Below, one piece after another: positions 17,296 through 26,043 of a DNA stretch of 64,000 bases. The position numbers and the translations under genes are program-made. The number at the start of each line of letters is the position of its first letter. Within the stretch, counting starts at the first letter, position 1. Under the pieces are notes generated by a model, which saw nothing but the letters and a program-made list of their open reading frames with translations, searched no databases and had not been told where the DNA came from. Origin of the DNA: Limisalsivibrio acetivorans (GTDB lineage: Bacteria > Chrysiogenota > Deferribacteres > Deferribacterales > Geovibrionaceae); contig NZ_ATWF01000001.1 of assembly GCF_000421105.1 (NCBI RefSeq), positions 177,987-241,986 of the forward strand. The letters are read 5' to 3'.

Positions 17296-18504
17296 ATGGC
17301 CGTATTTAAGTACAAAGGCGTTGATACTAACGGACAGCCCATTACAAGTACAATAGAGGCGGACAACAAGGAGCAGGCTGAGAATATCCTCAAAAGCCGG
17401 AAGATCTCTGTCAGCGAGGTAAAGAAGGATTTCAGCAAGATTGAAATCAAGCTCCCCGAAAAGATAACCGATGACGATATTCTCATATCCACCAGGCAGA
17501 TGAGCGTTATGGTGGATGCGGGTCTTCCCATCGTTAAAGCCCTCGACATCATCGCAACCCAGGCAGATAAAAAGAAGATGCGGGACATCTTCGTGGACGT
17601 TAAAGGTAATATCGAAACAGGGTCAGAGTTCAACAAAGCCCTCATGAAGTATAAATATGACTTCGGCGAGCTTTATGTGAACATGGTTGCCGCTGGTGAG
17701 GCAGGTGGTCTGCTTGACACGATCCTAGACCGTCTCGGTATTTATCTCGAAAAAGCTATTTCACTCAGACGAAAAGTAAAATCAGCAATGATGTACCCTA
17801 CGGTGGTTCTTGTCGTTGCCGTTCTCGTTGTTTACGGTCTTATGGTTTTCATCATCCCCAAGTTCAAGGAGATGTATGAGGATTTCGGAGGCGAGCTCCC
17901 CGCCCTTACCCAGTTTGCCATAACCCTTTCGGACTTCCTTTCGAAATGGTACGGGGGCGGATTGATCTTTGCCACGCTGATAGTTTCATTCATTACATTG
18001 AAAATGATATACTCCCGGTCTCCGCAGGGGCGGTACAAGATGGACCAGTTCTTCCTTCGAATACCTAAGATCGGGGATCTTATCCGTAAGGTTGCCGTTG
18101 CCAAATTCTCCAGAACCTTCGGTACGCTCCTCAACAGTGGCGTGTCCATTCTGGATTCGCTCGATATTGTGGCGAAGACCAGCGGTAACAAGGTTATTGA
18201 AAAGGCTCTCCTTGAGAGCAAGAAGGATATCGAAGGGGGTAAAACCATCGTTGAACCCCTTGAGAAGTCCGGCGTGTTTCCCTCTATGGTTATCCAGATG
18301 ATAGCAGTTGGTGAGGAGACAGGTTCACTCGATCAGATGCTTACAAAGATTGCAGACTTCTACGATGACGAAGTGGATAGAGCCGTTGAGGGTCTCACAA
18401 AGCTCATCGAGCCTTTTCTGATGATCTTCGTTGGTGGAGCCGTGGGCTTTGTTATTATCGCCATGTATCTACCCATCTTCAAGCTTGGTGATGTAATCAA
18501 CTAA
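17296..18504 (+). CDS. pilC: Type IV pilus inner-membrane platform protein PilC
   Basis: A 402-residue GspF/PilC platform protein that sits beneath the pilus motor. Two repeated T2SSF domains are seen (about residues 70-195 and 270-395), each with the LSxxGxP/LLxSGVS-type pattern: MVDAGLPIVKALDIIA and LLNSGVSILDSLDIVA, and the VAAGEAGG / IAVGEETGSL pair. Three membrane segments. It completes pilB-pilT-pilC; no pilins or PilM-Q genes are in the window. A non-coding stretch with possible RNA structure follows. Confidence 0.96.
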   Translation: MAVFKYKGVDTNGQPITSTIEADNKEQAENILKSRKISVSEVKKDFSKIEIKLPEKITDDDILISTRQMSVMVDAGLPIVKALDIIATQADKKKMRDIFVDVKGNIETGSEFNKALMKYKYDFGELYVNMVAAGEAGGLLDTILDRLGIYLEKAISLRRKVKSAMMYPTVVLVVAVLVVYGLMVFIIPKFKEMYEDFGGELPALTQFAITLSDFLSKWYGGGLIFATLIVSFITLKMIYSRSPQGRYKMDQFFLRIPKIGDLIRKVAVAKFSRTFGTLLNSGVSILDSLDIVAKTSGNKVIEKALLESKKDIEGGKTIVEPLEKSGVFPSMVIQMIAVGEETGSLDQMLTKIADFYDDEVDRAVEGLTKLIEPFLMIFVGGAVGFVIIAMYLPIFKLGDVIN

Positions 18505-18510
18505 GGCAAC

Positions 18511-18640
18511 TGGTGGTGCTGGATTGGTGGTGCAGGACGAGATACACCATAGATTCCTCTGGCGGCTCTGGTCACTTTGTCTGTGTAGACTGAGATGGTG
18601 GCTATGGCGTGACAACCTGCTGGCTTTCTCCGGTATCCCA
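18511..18640. ncRNA. Possible structured RNA or 3' UTR element after pilC
   Basis: No convincing gene lies in 18505-18748. Nested complementary segments are visible: GCAGG 18532-18536 with CCTGC 18616-18620; inside it ACACCATAG 18544-18552 with CTATGGCGT 18602-18610 (8 of 9 pairs); inside that GTCT-GTGT-AGAC 18579-18590 as a tetraloop hairpin. The 5' part holds a short repeat, TGGTGGTGCTGG and TGGTGGTGCAGG. The strand cannot be settled. I do not recognise a known RNA family. Confidence 0.3.
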
Positions 18641-18693
18641 ACTTAAGTATCAGGGATAAAGTTCATCAACCAATACTTATTAAATTCAACCAT

Positions 18694-18720
18694 AAAAAAG
18701 CCGGCCCAATGAGCCGGCTT
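18694..18720 (-). terminator. Intrinsic terminator of the efflux operon
   Basis: Perfect 8-bp stem AAGCCGGC (18698-18705) and GCCGGCTT (18713-18720), 7-nt loop. Read on the minus strand the stem is followed by a run of six T (18699-18694), as expected for the end of the tolC transcript. On the plus strand the stem is followed only by CGTTTAT, so it may also slow pilC transcription but less surely. Confidence 0.8.
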
Positions 18721-18748
18721 CGTTTATATCACTAATTATATCAGTTCC

Positions 18749-20011
18749 TTAGAAAACTTCCTTTTCCACTACTCTGTTTATCTCGACCATTGCCTTATAC
18801 ATATCGTAGAGCGCTTTGTTGTAGTTGTTTCTTGCCCTTGTAAGGTATGTTCTGGCATCGAGAAGGTCGGTGGTGGTGGATACCCTCTGCTTATACTGGT
18901 TCTCGGTTATACGGTAGTTCTCTTCAGCGTACTCAACCTCTTTCTCCGAAACCTCAAGGCTGCTCACAGCAAGCTCATACTGCTCAAGGGCGTAGTTGAG
19001 GGCATACTTAAGATCCGTCTTTGTTTTAAGTAGTCTCTGGCGGAGAGAGTTTGCATAGGCTTTCTGGGCGGCGGCGGTGTTCTTTCTGCTGTTGCCGTCG
19101 AAGATGCTCCATGAAACGCTGGCAGAAACTACGAACTCGTCATCGTAGGTGTAGTCTCTGTCAGCAGGGACGAAGTCATCGCCATATGTCTTATATGCAC
19201 CGGATACATCCACTCTGGGGCGGTCACCGGCAAGGGTGGACTTTGCACCGAGTTCCGAAGACTGCACAAGACCATCGAGGTACTTGAGCTCACTCCTGTT
19301 CTCTGTCAGCTCTGAATAAAGCTTTTTCTCGTCGAGCTTCTTCTTTTCAACGCCGCTTATGTCAACAAACTCGTCGTTCTCTGAGATATCCTCGTTAATG
19401 TATGACTCAAGCTCATGCATGTAAGTCCTTAACTTGCTTTCGGCCACAAGTAGCTTTTGATGCTCGGAGGCAAGCTCTGATTCTACCTTGAGCACCTCAT
19501 TCTTTGCCACAACACCAACCTCAAAGGAGAGCCTTGTATCTTTGAGCTGTCTTTCAAGGAGCTGTACAGCTTCTTTCTCAACCTCGATATCCTTCTTAGC
19601 CTTAAGGATGTTGATGTAGGCAGTTTTTACATCAAGGATAAGATCCGCCTCCACACTCTTCTCATAGTGCTTCTGTGCCTGGTATTTCTCCTTTGCAGAC
19701 TGCAGGTTTATATCCTTGGCTCCACCGCTGTATACGTTGTAGCTGATGGTTATATCGGCGGAGGAGTTCTCCTGCTCGCCGTACTTCTCATCCCTGCTTG
19801 TGCGGGAGTAGCCGTATCCGGCGCTTATCCCAGGCTTATAAGGAGCCCTGCTGGCCTCCACAGTGTTCTTTTCCTGCTCACTCAAGAATCTGTATTCCTT
19901 GATCTCATGGTTATTTGCCAGTGCCTTCTCCACCGCTTCATCGATGGTTAGTCCATATGCGGACGATGCAACAACGGGGACAAGGGCGAGGCTAAGGAGT
20001 ATTCTACGCAT
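18749..20011 (-). CDS. TolC-family outer-membrane efflux channel
   Basis: A 420-residue outer-membrane efflux protein. It begins with a signal peptide (MRRILLSLALVPVVASSAYG) followed by LTIDEAVEKALANNHEIKEY, the start of an OEP domain; two OEP repeats of long helices, rich in Glu, Lys and Ala, follow, with YNVYSGG and WSIFDGNSR at the beta-strand positions. The ATG at 20011 is chosen because GAGGAAG precedes it and the signal peptide starts there. It overlaps the pump gene by 8 bp and would form the exit duct of the tripartite pump. Confidence 0.9.
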   Translation of the reverse strand: MRRILLSLALVPVVASSAYGLTIDEAVEKALANNHEIKEYRFLSEQEKNTVEASRAPYKPGISAGYGYSRTSRDEKYGEQENSSADITISYNVYSGGAKDINLQSAKEKYQAQKHYEKSVEADLILDVKTAYINILKAKKDIEVEKEAVQLLERQLKDTRLSFEVGVVAKNEVLKVESELASEHQKLLVAESKLRTYMHELESYINEDISENDEFVDISGVEKKKLDEKKLYSELTENRSELKYLDGLVQSSELGAKSTLAGDRPRVDVSGAYKTYGDDFVPADRDYTYDDEFVVSASVSWSIFDGNSRKNTAAAQKAYANSLRQRLLKTKTDLKYALNYALEQYELAVSSLEVSEKEVEYAEENYRITENQYKQRVSTTTDLLDARTYLTRARNNYNKALYDMYKAMVEINRVVEKEVF

Positions 20012-23000
20012 TTTCTTCCTCTTTATCGGTTTTTTCAAATTTGATTACAAACATCAGTAGAGACGGAATAAGGAATATCGTCAATACCGTCGACAGTGCC
20101 AAACCACCAAGAACAACACTTCCCAGCCCCCTGTAAAGCTCCGAGCCGGAACCAGTGCTGATAACAAGGGGAAGCATACCGAAGATACTGGTGAATGCAC
20201 TCATGTATATCGGTCTGAGCCTTGTGCGCACCGCTTCAAGAACAGCGTCCTTATAGTACATGGAGTGGTCCCTGATGTTGTTAAGAGACTGGTGCACGAT
20301 GAGAATAGCGTTGTTCACCACGACTCCTATAAGGATAACGAAGCCCAGCATCGTAAGGATATCCATCGGCTGGGAGCCCATGGTTAAATTCACCAGTTTA
20401 AGCCCAATGAATCCGCCCGAAGCGGCCAGCGGGATGGTGAAGATGATCACTAGCGGATATATGAAGTTACCGAACAGTGCGGACATAAGCAGATAGATGA
20501 TCACAGAGGCCAGTACAAAGTTCCACTGCAGTGCGTTTTTGGTCTCCACAAGCTTATCCGCCGTACCGCTGAGGTTTACCTCAAGTCCGTTCAGCATCCC
20601 CTTGGATTTAACCGCAGGGACAGCCTGCTGGGAGATGATCCCCATAGCTTCCTCAATGGGCATGCTCTTCGGCGGGGTTACCTGCAGGGTGGTGGTACGC
20701 TTTCGTTCGATGTGACGTATCTGCGGAATACCCGTTGTGCTCTGGAAGTCTGCAACGCTCATTATAGGCACAATACCCCCCGCAGGAGTGGCGATGAGGC
20801 TGTTTTTGATATCTTCGGGAGTCTCTATTACGTTATTGGCGGACTGAACCACAAGATCGATCTTCTTGCTCCCCTCACGACTGAAGTCACCGACGGTTCT
20901 TCCGTTCATAAGAACATCGACCATTGTGCCGAGGGAGCTGGAGTTAAGCCCTGCCGCTCTCAGCTTTTCCCTGTCGGGAACAACCTGAACCTCGGGGTAG
21001 GTGAGCTCGATGGAAGGGATAGGGCGTATCTGTGAACCAGGGATCATCTGGCTTATCATGCCGTACATCATGCCCGCCGCACCGGATATCTGCTGGAGGT
21101 TAACACCGCTTATATCTACGTTTATGCTTCGTCCTTCGCCGATACCCTGCTCAAAGATGCTCGCCTGCATAGAAACGCCGTACATTCCGGGGAAGCTCGT
21201 TATCGCCTTCTGGAAGAAGGGGATAAGCTCGCCCGCTCTGTCTTCATGTATGCTCACAGCACCGGTGATCATAATCCTGTCCGCTCCCACATAGAAGAGC
21301 TGTTCCACGCCGGGGAGGCCGTTGTGGTCCTGTCCCATAAGGGGTTTGGTCTTTTCGTAAAGTTCTTCACCGATGTCGTATCTATGCTCGTAGGAGAGCC
21401 CTGGCGGTGGAACGAAGATGTTCAGAATAAGGTTACGGTTACCCTCAGGAAGGTACTCCATCTTGGGCATCAGTATATAAGCACTGGAGAATGCGAATCC
21501 CACGAGGATGATTGTTGTCACTATCCTTGTCATCCAGTTAAGCGTGCAGAGCTTAACCAGCGGGAGTACGAGGGATGCAAAGCCTTTGCCAAGCATAACA
21601 AGGGGGTTTTTGCTATCCTTCTTCTCTTTTATCTTCTTATGTTTCAGTATCAGGTTCGACAGCATCGGTATAACCAGAACAGAAACAAAGAAGCTGATTA
21701 TAACCGCAGAGGTAACGGCGATGGCGATATCTCTGAAAAGCTGTCCCGCTTCCTCCTCGAGGAAAACGATGGGGAGGAAAACAGCTATGGTGGTTGTGGT
21801 GGATGCAAAAACAGCTCCCCAAACCTCTTTTGCTCCGTCGTAGGATGCTTTGAACGCTGTTTTGCCCATGTTCCTGTGACGGTCGATATTCTCCAGAACA
21901 ACGATGGCGTTGTCCACAAGCATGCCCACAGCAAAAGAGATCCCCGCAAGGCTCACAACGTTGATGTTCCTTCCGAAGAAATTCATGAACATAAATGTTC
22001 CGATAACGGAAATCGGTATCGCCGTGGCAACGATAACCGTTGAAGTAAGGCTTCGGAGGAAGGTTAGCAGTACTATGACAGCGAGGATACCTCCGATGAG
22101 GATATTCTGCTTAACAAGGTCGATGGCGCTGTTTATGTAGGGGCGCTGATCGTAAACCCAGTCGAGGTAAAGACCATTTTCTTTGAGTATGCCGCCGTTC
22201 AGCCCCTTTACCACTGCCTCCATCTTATCGGTGAGGGCGAGGACGTTTGTGCCCGGCTCGGGCTCAACACCTGTTACGATACCCTCTTCGCCGTTGTGGA
22301 GCATGGCGTTGTCATTGATCTCGTAATCGAGGGCGACATCGGCCACATCCTTCAGGAAAACCCTCTGTTGACCGTCGGAGAGGAGGACAACATTCTCTAT
22401 ATCCACCACAGAGCCATACTCCGCAACCGTACGGATCCTGTAGTTTTTACGGCTCAAACCGAGTGTACCGGCAGAGGTGTTCTGGTTCTCCGCCTGTATG
22501 GTCCGTATTACATCATCGAAGGTGAGTCCGTATGCGGCTAGTTTTTCGGGGAAGACGGATATCTCCATCTGGGTTTCCGTTCCACCGAAGACGAAAAGAT
22601 CCGCCACTCCGGTAACACGCTCCAGATTCTGCTTAACCTCGTCCTCAAAGAATGTTCTGTATGTATCGATATGCTGTGTTTCCGCATTTTCCAGAGGTTT
22701 GAGAATCATCCATATAACTGGGGAAGTCGCCGCACCGGTGGCACTGATGACAGGCTTGTCCACGTTCTGGGGATAGCTCGGAACCTCATTGATCTTGTTT
22801 GAAACACGCAGAAGGGCGTTGTCCAGATCCGTTCCAAGGCGGAACTTAAGGGAGATCTCACCCATACTGTTGTATGCGGTGGATTCCATCTCGATAAGCC
22901 CCGGGATACCCTTGAGGGTCTCCTCCTGCTCCTCGATGATCTCGCTCTCCACCTCGTAGGGTGTTGCACCCTGCCATGTTGTTGTAACGGTTATCTCCGG

Positions 23001-23126
23001 CTTAACCACCGAGGGGCTGAGCTGATAGGGCATGTTGCTCAATCCGAGCAGACCGAATATCAGTATCAGGATCACCCCGACGGTGATCATAACCGGTTTT
23101 GTTATCGCAAGTTTAACTAAATCCAT
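20004..23126 (-). CDS. RND-family efflux pump permease (AcrB/MexB-like)
   Basis: A 1040-residue inner-membrane proton-driven pump, the usual length for HAE1-type transporters. The N-terminal membrane helix is followed by the porter domain (TVTTTWQGATPYEVESEI); the central helix contains GMLVDNAIVVLENI, where the aspartate of the proton relay lies, and the second half repeats the fold, ending in FTSIFGMLPLVISTGSGSELYRGLG. Residues do not define the substrate: drug or other hydrophobic compound export is inferred. It sits between its adaptor and TolC-like partner, 3 bp after the adaptor stop. Confidence 0.94.
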   Translation of the reverse strand: MDLVKLAITKPVMITVGVILILIFGLLGLSNMPYQLSPSVVKPEITVTTTWQGATPYEVESEIIEEQEETLKGIPGLIEMESTAYNSMGEISLKFRLGTDLDNALLRVSNKINEVPSYPQNVDKPVISATGAATSPVIWMILKPLENAETQHIDTYRTFFEDEVKQNLERVTGVADLFVFGGTETQMEISVFPEKLAAYGLTFDDVIRTIQAENQNTSAGTLGLSRKNYRIRTVAEYGSVVDIENVVLLSDGQQRVFLKDVADVALDYEINDNAMLHNGEEGIVTGVEPEPGTNVLALTDKMEAVVKGLNGGILKENGLYLDWVYDQRPYINSAIDLVKQNILIGGILAVIVLLTFLRSLTSTVIVATAIPISVIGTFMFMNFFGRNINVVSLAGISFAVGMLVDNAIVVLENIDRHRNMGKTAFKASYDGAKEVWGAVFASTTTTIAVFLPIVFLEEEAGQLFRDIAIAVTSAVIISFFVSVLVIPMLSNLILKHKKIKEKKDSKNPLVMLGKGFASLVLPLVKLCTLNWMTRIVTTIILVGFAFSSAYILMPKMEYLPEGNRNLILNIFVPPPGLSYEHRYDIGEELYEKTKPLMGQDHNGLPGVEQLFYVGADRIMITGAVSIHEDRAGELIPFFQKAITSFPGMYGVSMQASIFEQGIGEGRSINVDISGVNLQQISGAAGMMYGMISQMIPGSQIRPIPSIELTYPEVQVVPDREKLRAAGLNSSSLGTMVDVLMNGRTVGDFSREGSKKIDLVVQSANNVIETPEDIKNSLIATPAGGIVPIMSVADFQSTTGIPQIRHIERKRTTTLQVTPPKSMPIEEAMGIISQQAVPAVKSKGMLNGLEVNLSGTADKLVETKNALQWNFVLASVIIYLLMSALFGNFIYPLVIIFTIPLAASGGFIGLKLVNLTMGSQPMDILTMLGFVILIGVVVNNAILIVHQSLNNIRDHSMYYKDAVLEAVRTRLRPIYMSAFTSIFGMLPLVISTGSGSELYRGLGSVVLGGLALSTVLTIFLIPSLLMFVIKFEKTDKEEENA

Positions 23127-23129
23127 ATA

Positions 23130-24209
23130 TTATTTACCGTCTTTTTCCTTTACAGGCTGACCGTTGCGCACACGTGTGTTTCCTTCGATCACAACCCTCA
23201 TGCCGGGCTGGAGTGCGGGTGACTTAACGCCAACCATCTTATCCCTATACCCCACAACCTCTATGGGCATCTGCTGTGCGGCTCCGTCAACAACGGCCAC
23301 GGCGAATGTTTTGCCGTAGGCGGGTGTGATTCCGTCTCTGGGGAATATGAGCGCCTCTATACTGGGGCCGGTAGGGAGTATAACCTTTGCCTGCATGCTC
23401 TCAATGAGGGTTCCGTCATTGGTTACATTTATCTTAACGGGGAATGTACGAGTCTTGACATCTCCTCTCGGAACAACGGTTTCCACCTCACCTTTGTAGC
23501 TTCTGCCGCCGATACTGAGCGAAACACCCATGCCCGACTGAACAACCCCTGCAACGGATTCCGTAACGTTTACTATCACATCGACATAGTCTGTCCGCGC
23601 GAGGGAGCCTATCATGCTACCAGTGTTTATCCACTCACCCCTGTCCACGGATTTCTCCACGACGGTTCCTGTGAAGGGTGCCTCTATACTCTTTTGTGAA
23701 AGCTCGGTCATTAGCTTTGCGAGTGAGGCTTCCTTGGCGGTTACCACCTTTTTCTGGGCGGCAGCGGCGTATTTCTTATCGTCGAAGGTTTGCTCGGAAA
23801 CCGAGTTCTGCTCATAAAGGCTCTTAACCCTGTTGAAGTCCCGCTCATACTGCTCAAGACGGGTTTTTTCATACTCCAGATTAGCCCTCTCCACTTCGAT
23901 GGATTTACGTAGGAGATCATCATTAAGGCGCACCATAACGGTTCCCTTCTTAACCTCTTCCCCCTCCTTGAAGCTTATGGACTCGGCGATGCCGGAGCTC
24001 TGGGAGGATACGGAAGAGAGCTCGGGGTAGTATACGGTCCCAACAAACTCCCCAGTGGGGGACATCAGACCCTTCTCCACCACTGCGGTAACCACATTAG
24101 CGGGGGGTTGTTGCTGCTGTTGTTTCTGCTCCTGCTTCTCCTCTGCAAATGCGCTGAGAGAGATAACTGCTAAAAGCAGTGTTAATAATACGGCTGTAGT
24201 TCTCTTCAT
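23130..24209 (-). CDS. RND efflux periplasmic adaptor (membrane fusion protein)
   Basis: A 359-residue adaptor with an N-terminal signal (MKRTTAVLLTLLLAVISLSAFA) directly followed by a Gln-rich linker. The lipoyl half-motif GIAESISFKEGEEVKKGTVMVRL, a short alpha-hairpin (residues about 95-165), the second lipoyl half KSIEAPFTGTVVEKSVDRGEWI and a beta-barrel are in the usual order. It links the pump to the outer-membrane channel. GAGGAAAC precedes the ATG. No lipobox cysteine is seen, so the anchor would be the uncleaved signal or none. First gene of a three-gene operon. Confidence 0.92.
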   Translation of the reverse strand: MKRTTAVLLTLLLAVISLSAFAEEKQEQKQQQQQPPANVVTAVVEKGLMSPTGEFVGTVYYPELSSVSSQSSGIAESISFKEGEEVKKGTVMVRLNDDLLRKSIEVERANLEYEKTRLEQYERDFNRVKSLYEQNSVSEQTFDDKKYAAAAQKKVVTAKEASLAKLMTELSQKSIEAPFTGTVVEKSVDRGEWINTGSMIGSLARTDYVDVIVNVTESVAGVVQSGMGVSLSIGGRSYKGEVETVVPRGDVKTRTFPVKINVTNDGTLIESMQAKVILPTGPSIEALIFPRDGITPAYGKTFAVAVVDGAAQQMPIEVVGYRDKMVGVKSPALQPGMRVVIEGNTRVRNGQPVKEKDGK

Positions 24210-24235
24210 AGTTTCCTCGATGTAGATATAAGAAT

Positions 24236-24265
24236 TTTAAACAGACCTGCCCGCGAAAAAGCAAG
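24236..24265 (-). promoter_or_regulatory. Weak candidate promoter for efflux operon
   Basis: Read on the minus strand: TTGCTT (24265-24260), 18-bp spacer, TTTAAA (24241-24236), about 27 bp before the adaptor ATG at 24209. Only half the consensus bases match, so this is tentative. Confidence 0.35.
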
Positions 24266-24280
24266 ACTGCTGGATAATAA

Positions 24281-24297
24281 GCAATGCTACATTGCTG
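24281..24297. promoter_or_regulatory. Perfect 7-3-7 palindrome upstream of efflux operon
   Basis: AGCAATG-CTA-CATTGCT, an exact inverted repeat just upstream of the candidate -35 of the adaptor-pump-channel operon and 72 bp before its start codon. Size and spacing fit an operator of a dimeric TetR- or MarR-type regulator, but no such gene is nearby. Confidence 0.5.
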
Positions 24298-24490
24298 GTC
24301 GCATAGTAATAAGTGGACCTGCAAATCATTTTTACCACCTTTTGCCCTATTCTCAAGCTATCTTTTGAAAAACAAAGCCAATAAGCGGTCTGTAGAATCC
24401 TCCAGATTTCAGGAATGTAAGTATACTCCCAATAATAATGTGGTCAACAGGAAATTGAACTGAGCAGTCAGAAAATGACCTAGCGTTTAT

Positions 24491-24503
24491 AGACAGTCTG
24501 TCT
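24491..24503. promoter_or_regulatory. 13-bp palindrome upstream of LOG gene
   Basis: AGACAG-T-CTGTCT is an exact inverted repeat about 50 bp upstream of TATAAT at 24552. It may be an operator; nothing else supports it. Confidence 0.35.
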
Positions 24504-24665
24504 GATATTGTTTTCTTTCTGCCGTGATCTGTTTTCAACTTTAAGGTTTACTATAATACCCCTATGATATAAATTTATTCTGAGCAGGCATACAAAAGGA
24601 TGATATTGGTCTCATTATCTTGTATGGAAGCTGTCATCAAACATTAACATTTAGGAGTTTCTGAT

Positions 24666-25343
24666 TTGTCCGAACAAATGAATCTTAACAGCCTGCAGTA
24701 TCTTATAGATGAGATGAAGGTGGGCGATACGTGGCGAATATTTAAGATACTCGCTGAATTTGTTGATGGTTTTGAAACCCTCTCCAAGGCAGGCCCCTGT
24801 GTAAGCGTTTTCGGCTCCGCCCGGGTGCGTGAGGGTGATTATAACTATGAGCTGGCGAGGAAAGTGGGCAGGCTTTTTGCCGATGAGGGTATAGCCGTTA
24901 TGACAGGAGGCGGACCCGGTATAATGGAAGCCGCCAACAGGGGTGCCTACGAGAAGGAAGGGCGTTCTGTGGGTGTAAATATCGAGCTCCCCTTCGAGCA
25001 GAAACCCAATCCGTATACCAATATAAGTGTCTCGCTGAATTACTTCTTTGTCCGTAAGGTCATGCTTGTTAAGTACTCCAAAGCCTTCGTGATAATGCCC
25101 GGAGGTTTTGGAACCATGGATGAGATGTTCGAGGCACTAACCCTTATCCAGACAAGGAAGATAAAGCCTTTCCCCGTGATCCTTGTGGGTAGCGACTACT
25201 GGAAGGGCCTTCGCGACTGGATAGAGGGAAGAATGCTTGACGAAGGCTTCATAACTGAGCAGGATGTGGATCTGGTGCCTGTGGTGGACGACCCCTTTGA
25301 GGTTGTGGACATAGTACGCAGGTTTCTTGATCAAAATAGTTGA
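24666..25343 (+). CDS. LOG family (TIGR00730-type) Rossmann protein
   Basis: A 225-residue protein of the LOG / former lysine-decarboxylase-like family. Members studied in plants and bacteria release free cytokinin-type bases from nucleotide monophosphates; others cleave purine monophosphates. Key motifs: SVFGSARV, MTGGGPGIMEAANRGA and the catalytic PGGFGTMDEMFE, where Arg and Glu act. Start is TTG at 24666, with AGGAGT (24653-24658) 7 bp upstream; no ATG is closer than residue 5. It leads a plus-strand run into a PHP gene 28 bp downstream. Confidence 0.9.
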   Translation: MSEQMNLNSLQYLIDEMKVGDTWRIFKILAEFVDGFETLSKAGPCVSVFGSARVREGDYNYELARKVGRLFADEGIAVMTGGGPGIMEAANRGAYEKEGRSVGVNIELPFEQKPNPYTNISVSLNYFFVRKVMLVKYSKAFVIMPGGFGTMDEMFEALTLIQTRKIKPFPVILVGSDYWKGLRDWIEGRMLDEGFITEQDVDLVPVVDDPFEVVDIVRRFLDQNS

Positions 25344-25371
25344 TAAATAAGGCAGGAACGGTATATATATT

Positions 25372-26043
25372 ATGATGTTTGATCTTCATACACATACAGT
25401 TTTCAGCGATGGGTCGCTTATCCCCGCCGAATCGGCAAGAAGGGCTAGGGCAGCCGGATACGGAGGCATTGCGTTCACAGACCACGCCGATGATTCCAAT
25501 CTGCTGTTTATCCTTGAGAATCTTCTTCGCTTTAAGGAGCAGTTTAACTCACAATCACCCGAGTTCAAGGTTCTTGCAGGTGTGGAGCTGACCCATATCC
25601 TCCCCGCATCAATGGACAGGCTCACCCAGACAGCAAGGCGTAATGGTGCGGATATTGTCATCGTCCATGGTGAAACTCTCACCGAGCCGGTGGAGCCGGG
25701 TACGAACATTGCGGCTATCGATGCAGGGATTGATATCCTTGCCCACCCCGGGCTCATATCACCGGAGGAAGTCAAAAGAGCGGCTAAAATCGGTGTGAAC
25801 CTTGAGATAACCACGAGAAGGGGGCACAGCATAACTAATGGACATGTGGCTAAAACAGCTCTTGAAAACGGATGCAGTCTGGTGATAAATAACGACTTTC
25901 ATGCTCCCGGCGATTCTGTTTCACCGGAAGCGGCGTTTAATATACTCATGGGCGCTGGCCTCTCCTCTGAGGAGGCAGGCACTGTGATGAAGAATAATGA
26001 AAGGATTTTTAAAAAAGCTTTGGAGGATTCAATTGGCAGCTAA
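25372..26043 (+). CDS. PHP-domain phosphoesterase, histidinol-phosphatase-like
   Basis: A 223-residue PHP domain protein with the metal-binding motifs HTHTVFSDG, FTDHADD, a histidine in VHGETL, LAHPG and NNDFHAPGD. The domain usually hydrolyses phosphoesters with a trinuclear metal centre; similar stand-alone proteins are annotated as histidinol phosphate phosphatase-like, but no his genes are near and the substrate is unknown. Its last 11 bases overlap the next gene, so the two are coupled. Confidence 0.88.
   Translation: MMFDLHTHTVFSDGSLIPAESARRARAAGYGGIAFTDHADDSNLLFILENLLRFKEQFNSQSPEFKVLAGVELTHILPASMDRLTQTARRNGADIVIVHGETLTEPVEPGTNIAAIDAGIDILAHPGLISPEEVKRAAKIGVNLEITTRRGHSITNGHVAKTALENGCSLVINNDFHAPGDSVSPEAAFNILMGAGLSSEEAGTVMKNNERIFKKALEDSIGS

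Larger units (their letters stand above)
24210..24665. other. 456-bp divergent intergenic region, AT-rich
   Basis: This gap lies between the efflux operon (minus) and the LOG gene (plus) and is clearly richer in A and T than the genes. It holds two palindromes listed separately and TATAAT at 24552-24557, about 110 bp before the LOG start, with no good -35 at the right distance. A 61-codon minus-strand frame at 24353-24538 is open but has no ribosome site or recognisable product. No regulator gene is present. Confidence 0.6.

Noticed and set aside
18513-18643. Small protein gene after pilC (about 45 codons, Trp/Leu/Arg-rich)
   Set aside because: No start codon with a ribosome site and an odd composition; the pairing pattern suggests RNA structure instead.
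20712-22140. Several plus-strand open frames antisense to the RND pump
   Set aside because: The pump has full-length RND motifs over 1040 residues; these frames lack starts with ribosome sites and known domains.
24353-24538. 61-codon minus-strand frame, possible transposase remnant
   Set aside because: No ribosome site, no conserved motif, no flanking inverted repeats or target duplication.
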